Assembly (NCBI GenBank): GCA_036785325.1
Contig: JAXIVH010000041.1
Coordinates: 2,484,001-2,548,000 of the forward strand
Length of the DNA stretch: 64,000 bases
Direction of reading: 5' to 3'
Source of the DNA: Urophycis tenuis
Lineage: Eukaryota; Chordata; Actinopteri; Gadiformes; Phycidae
Below, in pieces: positions 12,074-22,174 of this stretch. A model generated the notes under the pieces. That model saw nothing but the letters and a program-made list of their open reading frames with translations. It did no database searches and was not told where the DNA came from. A program made the translations under genes and the position numbers. Each line of letters begins with the position of its first letter. The stretch's first letter is position 1.

Positions 12074-13042
12074 TTGGTCTCAGGCGAAGGGCCAGACAAA
12101 GAATGGTTCAAAAGGACTCAAATGGAAGAACAATTAAGAGGAGGAGAGACCCTGCCCGGAGGAAGCCCGGGGCCCCCATCTGGAGCCAGGCCCAGAAGGG
12201 GGGCCCGTCAGCGAGCGCCTGGTGGCCGGGTTTGCCACGGAGCCCGGCCGGGCATAGCCCGAAAAAGCAACGTGGCACCCCCCCCCTCTCTATTCTGTGG
12301 GCCCACCACTCACAGGAAGAACCGTTGGGGTCGGGTGCATTGCCAGATGGGTGGCAGTGAAGGTCAGGGACCTCGACGGACCAGACCTGGGCAGCAAAGG
12401 CTGGCTCTGGGGACGTGGAACGTCACCTCTCTGTGGGGGAAAGAGCCGGAGGTGGTGCGGGAGGCGGAGCACTACCAGTTAGATCTGGTGGGGCTCTCCT
12501 CTACGCACAGTCTCGGTTCTGGAACCGTACTCCTGGATAGGGGTTGGACGCTATTCTTCTCTGGAGTTGCCCAAGGTGCGAGGCGCCGGGCGGGTGTGGG
12601 GATACTCACAAGCCCCCGGCTGAGCGCTGCTATGTTGGAGTTTACCCCGGTGGACGAGAGGGTCGCCTCCCTACGCCTACGGGTTATGGGGGGGAAAACT
12701 TTGACTGTTGTTTGTGCGTATGCACCGAACAGCAGCTCGGAGTATCCGGCCTTCTTGGAGACCCTGAATGGAGTCCTGCAGGGGGCTCCAGTAGGGGACT
12801 CCATAGTTCTGCTGGGCGACTTCAACGCGCACGTGGGCAATGATGGAGACACCTGGAGAGGCGTGATTGGGAGGAACGGCCTCCCTGATCTAAACCCGAG
12901 TGGTCGTCTGTTATTGGACTTCTGTGCTAGTCATGGACTGTCCATAACAAACACCATGTTCGAACATAAGGTTGCTCATAAGTGTACATGGTACCAGAGT
13001 ACCTTAGGTCAAAGGTCGATGATCGATTTTGTAATCGTATGA
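12074..13042 (+). pseudogene. Rex3-like ORF, N-terminal part: APE-type endonuclease (ends at premature TGA)
   Basis: The frame is open from 12023 after a TGA at 12020-12022; 12074 is only a TTG-type start, so the true start is unclear. The first ~110 residues are basic and low in conservation. The endonuclease domain begins near residue 115 (TWNVTS, the metal-binding Asn region), continues through VCAYAPNSSSEYP and reaches GDFNAHVGND (Asp near residue 249, nucleotide 12818) and SMIDFVIV. Translation stops at TGA 13040-13042, before the STDHHLVV motif that should supply the catalytic His. The downstream coding region is in the same frame, so this is one nonsense mutation in a single EN-RT polyprotein, not two genes. 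The protein would nick target DNA for target-primed reverse transcription; this copy cannot make it without readthrough. Confidence 0.85.
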
Positions 13043-15304
13043 TCAGATCTGAGGCCGCATGTTTCGGACACTCGGGTGAAGAGAGGGGCGGAGCTGTCAA
13101 CCGATCACCATCTGGTGGTGAGTTGGGTCAGGGGGTGGGGGAAGACTCGGGACAGACCTGGTAAGCCCAAACGGGTAGTGCGGGTGAACTGGGAACGTCT
13201 GGAGGAGGCCCCTGTCCGAGAGACCTTCAACTCACACCTCCGGCGGAGCTTTTCTGGCATCCCTGTGGAGGTTGGGGACATTGAACCTGAGTGGTCGATG
13301 TTCAAAGCCTCCATTGCTGAAGCTGCAGTGGGAGGCTGCGGCCTCAAGGTCTTGGGTGCATCAAGGGGCGGTAACCCTCGAACACCGTGGTGGACAGCGG
13401 TGGTCAGGGAAGCCGTCCGACTGAAGAAGGAGTCCTTCCGGGATATGTTATCCCGGGGGACTCCGGAGGCAGTTGCAGTGTACCGAAGTGCCCGGAGGGC
13501 GGCGGCCTCTGCTGTGGCAGAGGCAAAGCAGCGGGTGTGGGAGGAGTTCGGAGAAGCCATGGAGAAGGACTTTCGGTCGGCGCCAAAGTGCTTCTGGCGT
13601 ACTGTCCGACACCTCAGGAGGGGGAAACGGGGAACCATCCAAGCTGTTTACAGCAAGGATGGAACGCTGTTGACCTCAACTGAGGAGGTAATCGGGCGGT
13701 GGAAGGAGCATTTTGAGGAACTCCTGAACCCGAATAACGCGCCCTCTTTGGTAGAGGCAGAGCTGGAAGCTGATGGGGGATCGTCGTCAATCTCCCTGGT
13801 GGAAGTCACTGAGGTAGTCAAGCAACTCCGCAGTGGCAAAGCCCCGGGGGTTGATGAGATCCGTCCAGAAATGTTGAAGGCTTTGGGTGTGGAGGGCCTG
13901 TCGTGGATGACACGGCTCTTCAACATCGCGTGGAGGTCGGGAACAGTGCCGAGGGAGTGGCAGACGGGCGTGGTGGTCCCCCTGTTCAAAAAGGGGGACC
14001 AGAGAGTGTGTGCCAATTACAGGGGCATCACACTTCTCAGCCTCCCTGGTAAAGTCTACTCCAAGGTGCTGGAAAGGAGGGTTCGGCCGATAGTCGAACC
14101 TCAGATTGAGGAGGAACAATGCGGATTCCGCTCTGGTCGTGGAACAACGGACCAGCTCTTCACTCTTGCAAGAATCCTGGAGGGGGCCTGGGAGTATGCC
14201 CATCCGGTCTACATGTGTTTTGTAGATCTGGAGAAGGCGTATGACCGGGTTCCCCGGGAGATATTGTGGGAGGTGCTACGGGAGTATGGAGTGAGGCGGG
14301 CACTTCTCAGGGCCATCCAATCTCTGTACACCCAAAGCGAGAGTTGTGTCCGGGTTCTCGGCAGTAAGTCGGACTCGTTTCCGGTGGGGGTTGGCCTCCG
14401 CCAGGGCTGCGCTTTATCACCAATCCTGTTTGTGGTTTTCATGGACAGGATATCGAGGCGTAGTCGGGGGGAGGAGAGGTTGCAGGTCGGTGGGCTAGGG
14501 ATCTCATCGCTGCTTTTTGCAGATGATGTGGTCCTGATGGCATCATCGGCCTGTGACCTTCAGCACTCACTGGATCGGTTCGCAGCCGAGTGTGAAGCGG
14601 TTGGAATGAGGATCAGCACCTCTAAATCTGAGGCCATGGCTCTCAGCAGGAAACCGGTGGATTGCCTACTCCGGGTAGGGAATGAGTCCTTACCCCAAGT
14701 GAAGGAGTTTAAGTACCTCGGGGTCTTGTTCACGAGTGAGGGGAGGATGGAGCAGGAGATGGGCAGGAGAATCGGAGCAGCGGGGGCGGTTTTGCATTCG
14801 CTCTACCGCACCGTTGTGACGAAGAGGGAGCTGAGCCAGAAGGCGAAGCTCTCGATCTTCCGGTCTATCTTTGTTCCTACTCTCACCTATGGTCATGAAG
14901 GTTGGGTCATGACCGAAAGAACGAGATCGCGGGTACAAGCGGCCGAAATGGGTTTTCTCAGGAGGGTGGCGGGCGTCTCCCTTAGAGATAGGGTGAGGAG
15001 CTCAGTCATCCGGGAGAGACTCGGAGTAGAGCCGCTGCTCCTTTGCGTGGAAAGGAGCCAGTTGAGGTGGTTCGGGCATCTGATAAGGATGCCCCCCGGG
15101 CGCCTCCCTATGGAGGTGTTCCGGGCACAACCAGCTGGGAAGAGACCACGGGGAAGACCCAGAACGAGGTGGAGAGATTATATCTCCACACTGGCCTGGG
15201 AACGCCTCGGGATCCCCCAGTCAGAGCTGGCTGATGTGGCCCGGGAAAGGGAAGTGTGGGGTTCCTTGCTCGAACTGTTGCCCCCGCGACCCGACCCCGG
15301 ATAA
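13043..15304 (+). pseudogene. Rex3-like ORF, remainder: end of endonuclease, reverse transcriptase, C-terminal domain
   Basis: Same frame as the upstream part, open for 753 codons to TAA at 15302-15304 with no frameshift. It starts with the last endonuclease motif (STDHHLV) and a linker. The reverse transcriptase follows: GKAPGVDEI, VPLFKKGD, NYRGITLLS, EEQCGFRSGRGT, FVDLEKAYDRV, GLRQGCALSPILF and the catalytic FADD (Asp codons at 14522 and 14525), then FKYLGV. The C-terminal region (LRWFGHLIRMP, RGRPRTRWRDY) is typical of fish RTE/Rex3 proteins and ends PPRPDPG right before the tandem-repeat tail. All RT active-site residues are present. Internal GTG or ATG codons could in principle start a protein lacking the endonuclease, but there is no evidence that they do. 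Confidence 0.88.
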
Positions 15305-15329
15305 GCGGTAGAAAGTGAGTGAGTGAGTG
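15305..15329 (+). repeat. (GTGA)n 3' tail of the Rex3-like element
   Basis: Directly after the stop codon and GCGGTAGAAA come four tandem GTGA units. The 3' UTR is therefore only about 25 bp, as expected for RTE elements, which end in short tandem repeats. Confidence 0.85.
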
Positions 15330-15341
15330 ACTGAAAAATAA
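15330..15341 (+). other. Target-site duplication of the Rex3-like element, 3' copy
   Basis: ACTGAAAAATAA, identical to 11937-11948; B3 sequence continues without loss from 15342. Confidence 0.93.
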
Positions 15342-15385
15342 AGGTGACTTGGTATGACTTGTGTGCTATTTTCTTTCCACAGCCA

Positions 15386-15860
15386 ACAGAACACACATGA
15401 ATCAGCTTATTATTTCGACGACCCATGGGCAAATATAGTCATGCCATACGTCGTTGGAAAGCTTAGATTTCCCCGTTTAAAATGAGCCCATCTCCGAGCA
15501 ATTTGGTTGCTCACAGACAAATCTGCGTCAGGTTGACTGAAGTCTACACAGCAGCTAAAGACATACCTTCAACGTTTCAATTAACATCAATCTTTCCTTA
15601 CAGAACACAAATTAATTAGCTTAGTATTTCAACGACCCTTTAGTGAATATAGTCTTGCCATACGCCGTTGGAAAGCTTAGATTGCCACGATTAAAAGGAG
15701 ATCATCCACGAGTCATATGCTTGCTCACAGACAAAACGGCGATAGTTTGAATGAAGTCTACCCAGCAGCTAAAAACATAGCTTCAACGTCAACGGAATCG
15801 TTTCTCTTTCTACGAAATCGATACAGCTAAATACATACCTTAACGAAAAGTGGAATTATT
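15386..15860. repeat. Satellite segment 4, degenerating edge of the first array
   Basis: About 1.4 good monomers to ~15680, then strongly diverged copies: GCCACGATTAAAAGGAG and TGAATGAAGTCTACCCAGC are still recognisable to about 15790, with one further AAATACATACCTT remnant near 15840. Higher divergence at an array edge fits satellites that homogenise by unequal exchange in their interior. Confidence 0.85.
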
Positions 15861-16463
15861 AACTCGCAAAGGATGAAGATCATCAAATTCACCTTAGTCG
15901 AATCCTCCGTTGGCAGTGGACAGCAATGACCGTGACTACGTATGAGTCGTAAAAACATTAGGTGACGTATTCCGATCCTCGCTCAGCGATTGGTCCGTTG
16001 AGCGCCGAGCTCTGCTCAGCATCGCTCCGCCATTGGCCGATCGCTGCTCAACTCTGCTCAGCTTTGGTCAACCATTGGTCGGTTAGCGTGAGCTTAGGGA
16101 CTTGGCGGAGAGTTTGCCTGAAGAAGGCGAACGACCCCCCCCCCCCCCAAGTCCCTATTGCGCAACCCTGGGATCGACCAAAAAGGATCGGGGAGGATCA
16201 AAAGGGATGGCTCCATCTGGTGGCCACCGGTGGGAGGTTTTATTTCCAGAAATTTCCAAAAATGTCATTGTGAGGGACCGACTTGATCACCCCACGTATT
16301 GGGATGTGGACTCTCTGGCCTGGACCGTGTGGACAAACACGAGGGGTGGCAATGTCGTTGAAAAGTAGTGGGGCTTTATTGTCTTCACCACAACTTGCAA
16401 AATAACAAAACAAACATAAATCCAAAATCCTAAATAATACTAAATGGCAAAACTAGCCATTTT
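15861..16463. other. Single-copy spacer between satellite and telomere-like repeats
   Basis: Not part of any repeat seen elsewhere in the window. It contains a TGACGT motif (15963), three ATTGG boxes 42-43 bp apart, a run of 16 C near 16135, a GGATCGGGGAGGATC stretch, and TTTATT at 16374 (AATAAA on the minus strand). Short open frames (about 100 codons at 15962-16273) have no recognisable domain and I do not call them genes. Confidence 0.6.
15985..16082 (-). promoter_or_regulatory. Three evenly spaced CCAAT boxes (read as ATTGG on +)
   Basis: ATTGG at 15989-15993, 16032-16036 and 16074-16078, in a GC-rich stretch with repeated GCTCAGC/GCTCAAC words and a TGACGT 26 bp upstream. NF-Y-bound promoters often carry two or three such boxes at regular spacing. 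The direction of any transcript and the existence of activity are inference only. Confidence 0.35.
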
Positions 16464-16713
16464 ATGGTCAGGGTTTGGGCTTAAGGGTGGGGTTGGGGAA
16501 CCAAATTAGGCTTAGATAGAGGGGTTAGGGTTAGGGCCACAAATTGGGCTAGGCTTAGAATTAGGTTTAGGATTAGGGGCCCAAATTGGGTTAGGTTTAG
16601 GTATAGGGGCAAAATTGGGTTAGGTTTAGGGATGATTAGAGACCAAATTGGGTTTAGGTTTAGGGCTAGGGCCAAATTGGGTTAGGGTTAGGGCTGGGGA
16701 ACAAATTGGGTTA

Positions 16714-16752
<39 letters not shown>

Positions 16753-16840
16753 GGGTTAGGGTTAGGGGTTAGGGTTAGGGTTAGGGGTTAGGGGTTAGGG
16801 TTAGGGTTAGGGTTAGGGGTTAGGGTTAGGGTTAGGTTCA
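16464..16840 (+). repeat. Interstitial telomere-like tract, closest to canonical TTAGGG
   Basis: Starts with interrupted units (GGGTTTGGGCTTAAGG, ATTGGGTTAGGTTTAGG) and becomes nearly pure TTAGGG/TTAGGGG from about 16680 to 16833. The G-rich strand is +, which would point a telomere to the right. The Leu/Asn/Pro-rich frame on the other strand is a translation artefact. Confidence 0.95.
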
Positions 16841-17386
16841 TTTTAAGTTATCTCGATGATCCCCCCCACCTCATCCAACGACTGGGTAGTTGAATGGGGG
16901 ATCAAAGGCAGTTGCGCACGCCAATATCTAGTCATCCGCAGCTCTCTTTTCCCATATTACTAAGAATGAAGTAAAATGAAATGGTTATCTGTCTTGTTGT
17001 GATATAACCGCTGATTTGAAGACATAGACTTGATGGTTTTCTTTGTAACCAAGAATGGAGTAAATGGGATGGTTGTTTGTCTTTTTGTGATATAACCGCT
17101 GATTTTGGAATATGGACTTGTTTTTCTTTTCCCAAAGGTTTTCTTTGTTCCAAGATGAAGGTCAATCTGGTTTGATTGAAAATACTTCAATGCATTGGTA
17201 TATTTATTTATTTGAATAAAGAGGAGTCACAGCTGGAGTGAGACTTTTCTTCATCAGTAGTGGACCCTGGGATCATAGGGTGTTTCTGGCCATTGTCACT
17301 ATACACCCTCACCCAAGGGAGGCCCCCCCGAGAGTGATCAATTCTCAAGGTGTGTCGGTTCCGAAATGGAATTGGTATTGGGTTTA

Positions 17387-17446
17387 AACAATTTTGCAAT
17401 TTCCCAGCTTGGGATTAATAAAGTATTTTCTATTCTATTCTATTCC
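17387..17446 (+). mobile_element. Severely 5'-truncated LINE/SINE 3' tail in U1
   Basis: Where other units read GGGTTTAA(A/G)CTTTTTTAGG, U1 has about 57 extra bases including CTTGGGATTAATAAAGTA followed by a (TTCTA)n-like tail, flanked by AAAC on both sides as a possible 4-bp target duplication. An AATAAAG followed by a short tandem tail is typical of teleost LINE or SINE 3' ends. The family cannot be named from so little sequence. Confidence 0.65.
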
Positions 17447-18120
17447 AAACTTTTTTAGGAGTGCTCATTTGTCGAGGTAACCTCGAGGTAAGTAAAGGTA
17501 AGTAAAACACTTTTTAGGATACATTGTTTTAGTTATGGAGAACAAGAAGGGGGGCACATACTTACCTCCTGACCAGCACAAACCAGTTGTTAACACCGCT
17601 AGGTAGCCCTGGTTTGGCCAATCAGGGTCGGAGCTTGGTTCTTGTCCTCTGTTGGGTCCAGATGAACTAATAGGAAAACGGGGGTACGAAGGACCGAGGC
17701 CAGCCGTGACAAAGCACTGCCTCCACGGTCCCCCAATGCAGCTATCCTCAGCGATGGGTGTCCAGACCTAGGAAAGACCAAGACCAGCCCCGTCCAGCGG
17801 TGCCTTCCCAGTCGGTCCCAGGTTAGGAAAGGCCAAGGCCAGCCGCGACTAAGCACTGCCTCCCTGGCCCCTCCAGGACCCCATGCCGAACAGCCTGTTA
17901 ATAACAATTCCTGTGCCCCATACACCGCGCGACTACAGAGATTGTGTAGGAAGTTGACCTTAGAGAAGACTCAATGGCTTACTTTCCTTACCCAAAACAG
18001 AAATTTCTTGGGCTAGTCTATTCTCGCCATAGGTACTTCGGTAATGGTTTTTTTTGCGCGCAAAGTTTTCCGGTTGAAATGCATAATGGGGAATTGGCTT
18101 GTTCCTCCAATACGCCAAGT

Positions 18121-18765
18121 GTAGGTTAGGGTTAGGTTTAGGGGTTAGGGTTAAGGTTAGGGCTGAGGTTAGGGTTAGGTTTAAGGTTAGGGTTGAGGTT
18201 AGGGTTGGGGTTATGGCTGAGGTTAAGGTTAGGGTTGAGGTTAGGGTTAGTGTTATGGATAAGGTTAGGGTTAAGTGTTAGGGCCAAGGTTAGGGTGAAT
18301 GTCAGGGCTAAGGTTGGGGCCAAGGTTAGGGTTGAGATAGGGTTAGGGGTTAGGGGGTTAGGGGTTAGGTTTAGGGATTAGGGTCTGGGTTAGGGTTAGG
18401 GCCAAGGTCAGGGTTGAGGTTAGGGTTAAGGTTAGGGTTAGGGCTAGGGCTTAGGGTTAGGGTTAAGGTTAGGGTTAGGGCTAAGGTTAGGGTTGGGGCT
18501 AAGGCTAGGTTTAAGGTTAGGGTTAGGGTTGGGGCTAAGGTTAGGGCTAAGGTTAGGGTCAAGGTAAGGGTTAATGTCAGGGCTAAGGTTGGGGCCAAGG
18601 TTAGGGTTGAGTTAGGGTTAGGGCTAAGGTTAGGTCTATGGTTAGGGTTGGGTTAGGGTTAAGGCCAAGGTAAGGGTTAGTGTCCGGGCTAAGGTTGGTG
18701 TCAAGGTTAACGTTGAGTTAGGGTTAGGGCTAAGGTTAGGCCTATGGTTAGGGTTGGGTTCGTTA
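18121..18765 (+). repeat. Degenerate telomere-like domain of U1
   Basis: Variants of GTTAGGG mixed with GTTAAGG, GCTAAGG, GCTGAGG and GCCAAGG, with a roughly six-base rhythm. Because six is a multiple of three, long stop-free frames appear on both strands (Arg/Val/Lys or Thr/Leu rich); they are not genes. Confidence 0.93.
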
Positions 18766-19938
18766 GAGTTATCTCGATGACCCCCCCCACCTCATCCAAC
18801 GACTCGGTAGTTGAATAGGGGATCAAAGGCAGTTGCACTCGCCAATATCTAGTCATCCGCAGCTCTCTTTTCCCATATTACCAAGAATGAAGTAAAACGA
18901 AATGGTTATCTGTCTTGTTGTGATATAACCGCTGATTTGGAGATATAGACTTGTTTTTCCTTTTCCCAAAGGTTTTCTTTGTTCCAAGATGGAGGTCAAT
19001 CTAGTTTGATTGAAGGTACTTCCAATGCATTGGTATATTTACTTATTTGAATAAAGACGAGTCACAGCTGGAGTGAGACTTTTCTTTTCCATTTCTATTT
19101 TAGTATAAACGTGCTATCGAAATATTAGGACACGTCATCAGTAGTGGACCCTGGGATCATAGGGTGTTTCTGGCCATTGTCACTATACACCCTCACCCAA
19201 GGGAGGCCCCCCCGAGAGTGATCAATTCTCAAGGTGTGTCGTTTCCGAAATGGAATTGGTATTGGGTTTAAGCTTTTTTAGGAGTGATCATTTGTTGAGG
19301 TAACGTCGAGGTAAGTAAAGGTAAGTAAAACACTTTTTAGGATACATTGTTTTGGTTATGGAGAGGAGGGGGCACATACTTACCCCCTGACCAGCACAAA
19401 CCAGTTGTTAACACCGCTAGGTAGCCCTGGTTTGGCCAATCAGGGCCGGAGCTTGGTTCTTGTCCTCTGTTGGGTCCAGATGAACTAGCAGAAAACTGGG
19501 GTCACGAAGGATCGAGGCCAGCCATGACAAAGCACTGCCTCCACGGTCCCCCAATGCAGCTATCCTCAGCGATGGGTGTCCAGACCTAGGAAAGACCAAG
19601 ACCAGCCCCGACCAGCGGTGCCTTCCCAGTCGGTCCCAGGGTAGGAAAGGCCAAGGCCAGCCGCGACTAAGCACTGCCTCCCTGGCCCCTCCAGGACCCC
19701 ATGCCGAACAGCCTGTTAATAACAATTCCTGTGCCCCATACACCGCGCGACTACAGAGATTGTGTAGGAAGTTGACCTTAGAGAAGACTCAATGGCTTAC
19801 TTTCCTCACCCAAAACAACAATTTCTTGGGGTAGTCTATTCTCGCCGTAGGTACTTCGGTAATGGGTTTTTTTGTGAAAAGTTTTCCGGATGAAATGCAT
19901 GCTGGGTAATTGTCTTCTTCCTCCAATATGTCAAGTGT

Positions 19939-20870
19939 AGGTTAAGGTTAGGGTAGATTTAGGGGTAGAGTTAGCAGTTAACCTTAACGTTAGGTTTGAA
20001 GTAAATGGGAGGGGTTGCGGTTAGGGTTAAGGTTAGGGCTGAGGTTAGGGTTAGGTATAAGGTTACGGTTTAGGGTTAAGGTTAGGGTTAAGGTTAGGGT
20101 TACGGTTAGGGCTAAGGTTAGGGCTAAGGTTAGAGTAAGGGTTAGGGTTAGGGTTAGCGTTACGGTTAGGGTAAGGTTAGGGTTAGGGTTAGAGGTTAGG
20201 GGTTAGGGGTTAGGGTTAAGATGAGGGCTGAGGTTAGGATTAAGGTTAGGGCTGAGGTTAGGGTTAGGTTTAAGGTTAGGGATAAGGTTAGGGTTGGGGT
20301 TACGGCTGAGATTGGGGTTAAGGTTAGGGTTGAGGTTAGGGTTAGTGTTATGGATAAGGTTAGGTTAAGTGTTAGGGCCAAGGTTAGGGTTAAGGTTATG
20401 GTTAAGATTAGGGTTAGGGCTAGAATTAGGGTTAGGGCTAAGGTTAGGGTTAGGGTTATGGCTGAGGTTAGGGTTAAGGTTAGGTTTGAGGTTAGTGTTA
20501 AGGTTAGGGCCAAGGTTAGGGTTAGGGTTAAGGTTAGGGTTAGGGCTAAGGTTAGGGTTAGGGTTATGGCTGAGGCTAGGGTTAGGGCTAAAGTTAGGGC
20601 AAAGGTTAGAGTTAGGGTTAGCGTTAGAGTTAGGGTAGGGTTAGTGTTGGAGGTTAGGGTAGGCTTAGGGTTAGAGTTAGAGTAGGGGTTAGGGTTAGAG
20701 TTAGAGTAGGGGTTAGGGTTAGTGTTAAGGCTAAGGTTGGGGGTTGAGGTTAGTGTTAAGATTAGGGCCAAGGTAAGGGTTAGTGTTAGGGTTGAGTTAG
20801 GGTTAGGGCTAAGGTTAGGCCTATGGTTAGGGTTGGGGTTGAGGTTATCCCTAGGGTTAGAGTTAGAGCT
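19939..20870 (+). repeat. Degenerate telomere-like domain of U2
   Basis: Same vocabulary as in U1, longer, ending in TATCCCTAGGGTTAGAG. Internal motifs such as ACCTTAACGTTAGG (19980) and GTTATGGCTGAGG recur at the same places in the right-hand units, so the degenerate pattern is inherited with the unit and not independently eroded. Confidence 0.92.
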
Positions 20871-20964
20871 AGAGATTGAGGAAGGTAGAGTCAAGGTGAG
20901 ACAGTCTGTACGGACTGAACTCACCCCCGCCGGATCGGGCTAGTACACTCTATCTCCCCCAACT

Positions 20965-20982
20965 CCCTCATTTCCATGAGGG
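20965..20982. other. Perfect 7-bp hairpin, 4-nt loop (U2)
   Basis: CCCTCAT, loop TTCC, ATGAGGG. It follows the near-palindrome CAGTCTGTACGGACTG at about 20903 and is present in every complete unit. If the region is transcribed this would form a stable stem-loop; no function is shown. Confidence 0.5.
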
Positions 20983-21549
20983 AAGACAGGGGAGAAGAGA
21001 TGGGAGGAGTATATATATTTAATATATATTTTTTTAGTAAATAAATACATCGAGAGACTCACCGCTGGAGTGGGTTTTAATCTTTGTATTCAAGGTTGTT
21101 CCTCCTCTTTTGATTCCTCGCTGGTGGTGCGTCGTCTCCACCTAGTGGTCGTTTTGTGAAGAAGAGTTATAGAAATAGAAATAGAAATACTCTATTGTTC
21201 CCAGGTTGGGAAATTGCATTAATAGGTAAGTAATAATAATAATAATAGGTAATTGCAATAGTTGGTAAGGTAATCTATATTTCATTTATTTATTTATATT
21301 TGTATATTTATTTAGTCTATTTATTTATTCATTTTTGTTTATTTATTTATTTAGATAAAGAGGATCACAGCTGGAGTGAGTTTTTAGTCTTTGTGTTAAA
21401 GGCTGGTTGCCTTCTTTTGATTCTTCAGTGGTGGTCCATCGCCTCCATCTAGTGGTCGTTTTGTGAATAACAGTTGGTAAGGTAATATAAATGGGTTGTG
21501 TAGAGAGCCCGTTCTTTCGATGGCCCTGGCTCGGTTAGGTTCGTTAGAG

Positions 21550-21632
21550 TTATCTCGATGACCCCCCCCCCACCTCATCCAACGACTCGGTTGTTGAATA
21601 GGGGATCAAAGGCAGTTGCACTCGCCAATATC
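21550..21632. repeat. First 83 bp of a subtelomeric unit (U3), cut by the second satellite array
   Basis: Runs from TTATCTCGATGA to CGCCAATATC, then switches in mid-unit to satellite sequence (AAGCTTAGATTTCC). The same 83 bp start U4 at 48538, so the inserted satellite region is bracketed by this direct repeat. Confidence 0.9.
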
Positions 21633-22174
21633 AAGCTTAGATTTCCCCGCTTATAATGAGCCCATCCCCAAGCAATTTGGTTGCTCAGAGACAAAACTGT
21701 GTCAGGTTGACTGAAGTCTACCCAGCAGCTAAAAACATACCTTCAACGTTTCAATTAACATCAATCTTTCCTTACAGATCACAAATTAATTAGCTTAGTA
21801 TTTCAACGACCAATGAGTCAATATAGTCTTGCCATACGCCGTTGGAAAGCTTAGATTTCCCCGCTTAAAATGAGCCCATCCGCGAGCAGTCTGCTTGCTC
21901 ACAGACAAAACTGCGTCAGGTTGACTGAAGTCTACCCAGCAGCTAAAAACATACCTTCAACGTTTCAATTAAGATCAATCTTTCAATAAAGAACAGAAAT
22001 TAATTAGCTTAGTATTTCAAAGGCCCTTTGGTGAATATAGTCTTGCCATACGCCGTTGGGAACCTTAGATTTCCCCGCTTAAAATGAGCCCATCCCCGAG
22101 CAATTTGGTTGCTCACAGACAAAACTGCGTCAGGTTGACTGAAGTCTACCCAGCAGCTAAAAACATACCTTCAA
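21633..22174. repeat. Satellite segment 5 (left edge of the second array)
   Basis: About 2.5 monomers with the marker order found from 10256 onward in the first array, ending in the pre-block variant (CAATAAAGAACAG, CCGTTGGGAACC). Confidence 0.95.

Larger units (their letters stand above)
11949..15329 (+). mobile_element. Rex3: Rex3-like (RTE clade) non-LTR retrotransposon, near full length
   Basis: A 3381-bp insertion with a perfect 12-bp target-site duplication, a 5' leader (CCATCACCTTACCGTGGTGG near 11976), one long coding frame for endonuclease and reverse transcriptase, and a short 3' end of tandem GTGA units instead of poly(A). Tetranucleotide tails of this kind are characteristic of Rex3/RTE elements of teleosts. 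The segments at 13958-13977 and 14402-14422 match, with one and two differences, the standard Rex3 PCR primers as I remember them, supporting the assignment. The coding frame carries a single in-frame stop; otherwise this is a young copy. It lies on the + strand near the 3' end of block B3. Confidence 0.88.
11012..15385. repeat. Block B3, interrupted by a Rex3-like element
   Basis: The module resumes after the LINE at 15342 with AGGTGACTTGG. Without the insertion and one target-site copy it is about 981 bp, the same as its siblings. TA/TG microsatellite at about 11206-11287; exon-like segment at 11302-11805. Confidence 0.88.
16848..18768. repeat. Subtelomeric unit U1 (short, 1.92 kb)
   Basis: Starts at TTATCTCGATGA and ends where U2 begins with the same words. 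Order: C-rich start, TGATATAACCGCTGATTT segment, CACAGCTGGAGTGAG module, GGACCCTGGGATCATAGGG segment, CAATCAGGG...CCATACACCGCGCGACTAC segment, degenerate telomere-like domain. Compared with the other units it has an extra tandem copy of the TGATATAACCGCTGATTT stretch (~17000 and ~17090). It lacks about 50 bp after GAGACTTTTCTT and lacks the ~680-bp AT-rich distal part. Confidence 0.9.
18769..21549. repeat. Subtelomeric unit U2 (complete 2.78-kb form)
   Basis: The full-length unit: C-rich start, module 1 with AATAAAG (19050) and CACAGCTGGAGTGAG, GC-rich segment (19400-19760), degenerate telomere-like domain (19939-20870), a hairpin region (20900-21000), then AT-rich modules 2 (21035-21165) and 3 (21345-21480) with (AAT)n and (TTTA)n microsatellites between. 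The minus-strand 108-codon frame at 19417-19743 is preserved in six units, but so is the surrounding non-coding DNA; I see no domain in it. Confidence 0.92.

Noticed and set aside
13105..13638. Antisense frames within the Rex3-like coding region and within pol
   Set aside because: Shadow frames of GC-rich coding sequence without domains.
19417..19743. Minus-strand 108-codon frame repeated in six subtelomeric units
   Set aside because: Preserved no better than neighbouring non-coding sequence; no domain, no splice or promoter context. Possible but unsupported as a gene.
20196..20924. Long minus-strand frame rich in Thr-Leu (and similar frames in every unit, with Arg-Val-Lys or Leu-Gly frames on +)
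   Set aside because: Six-base telomere-like repeats produce stop-free frames on both strands; composition is pure repeat and the frames break wherever the hexamer rhythm slips.
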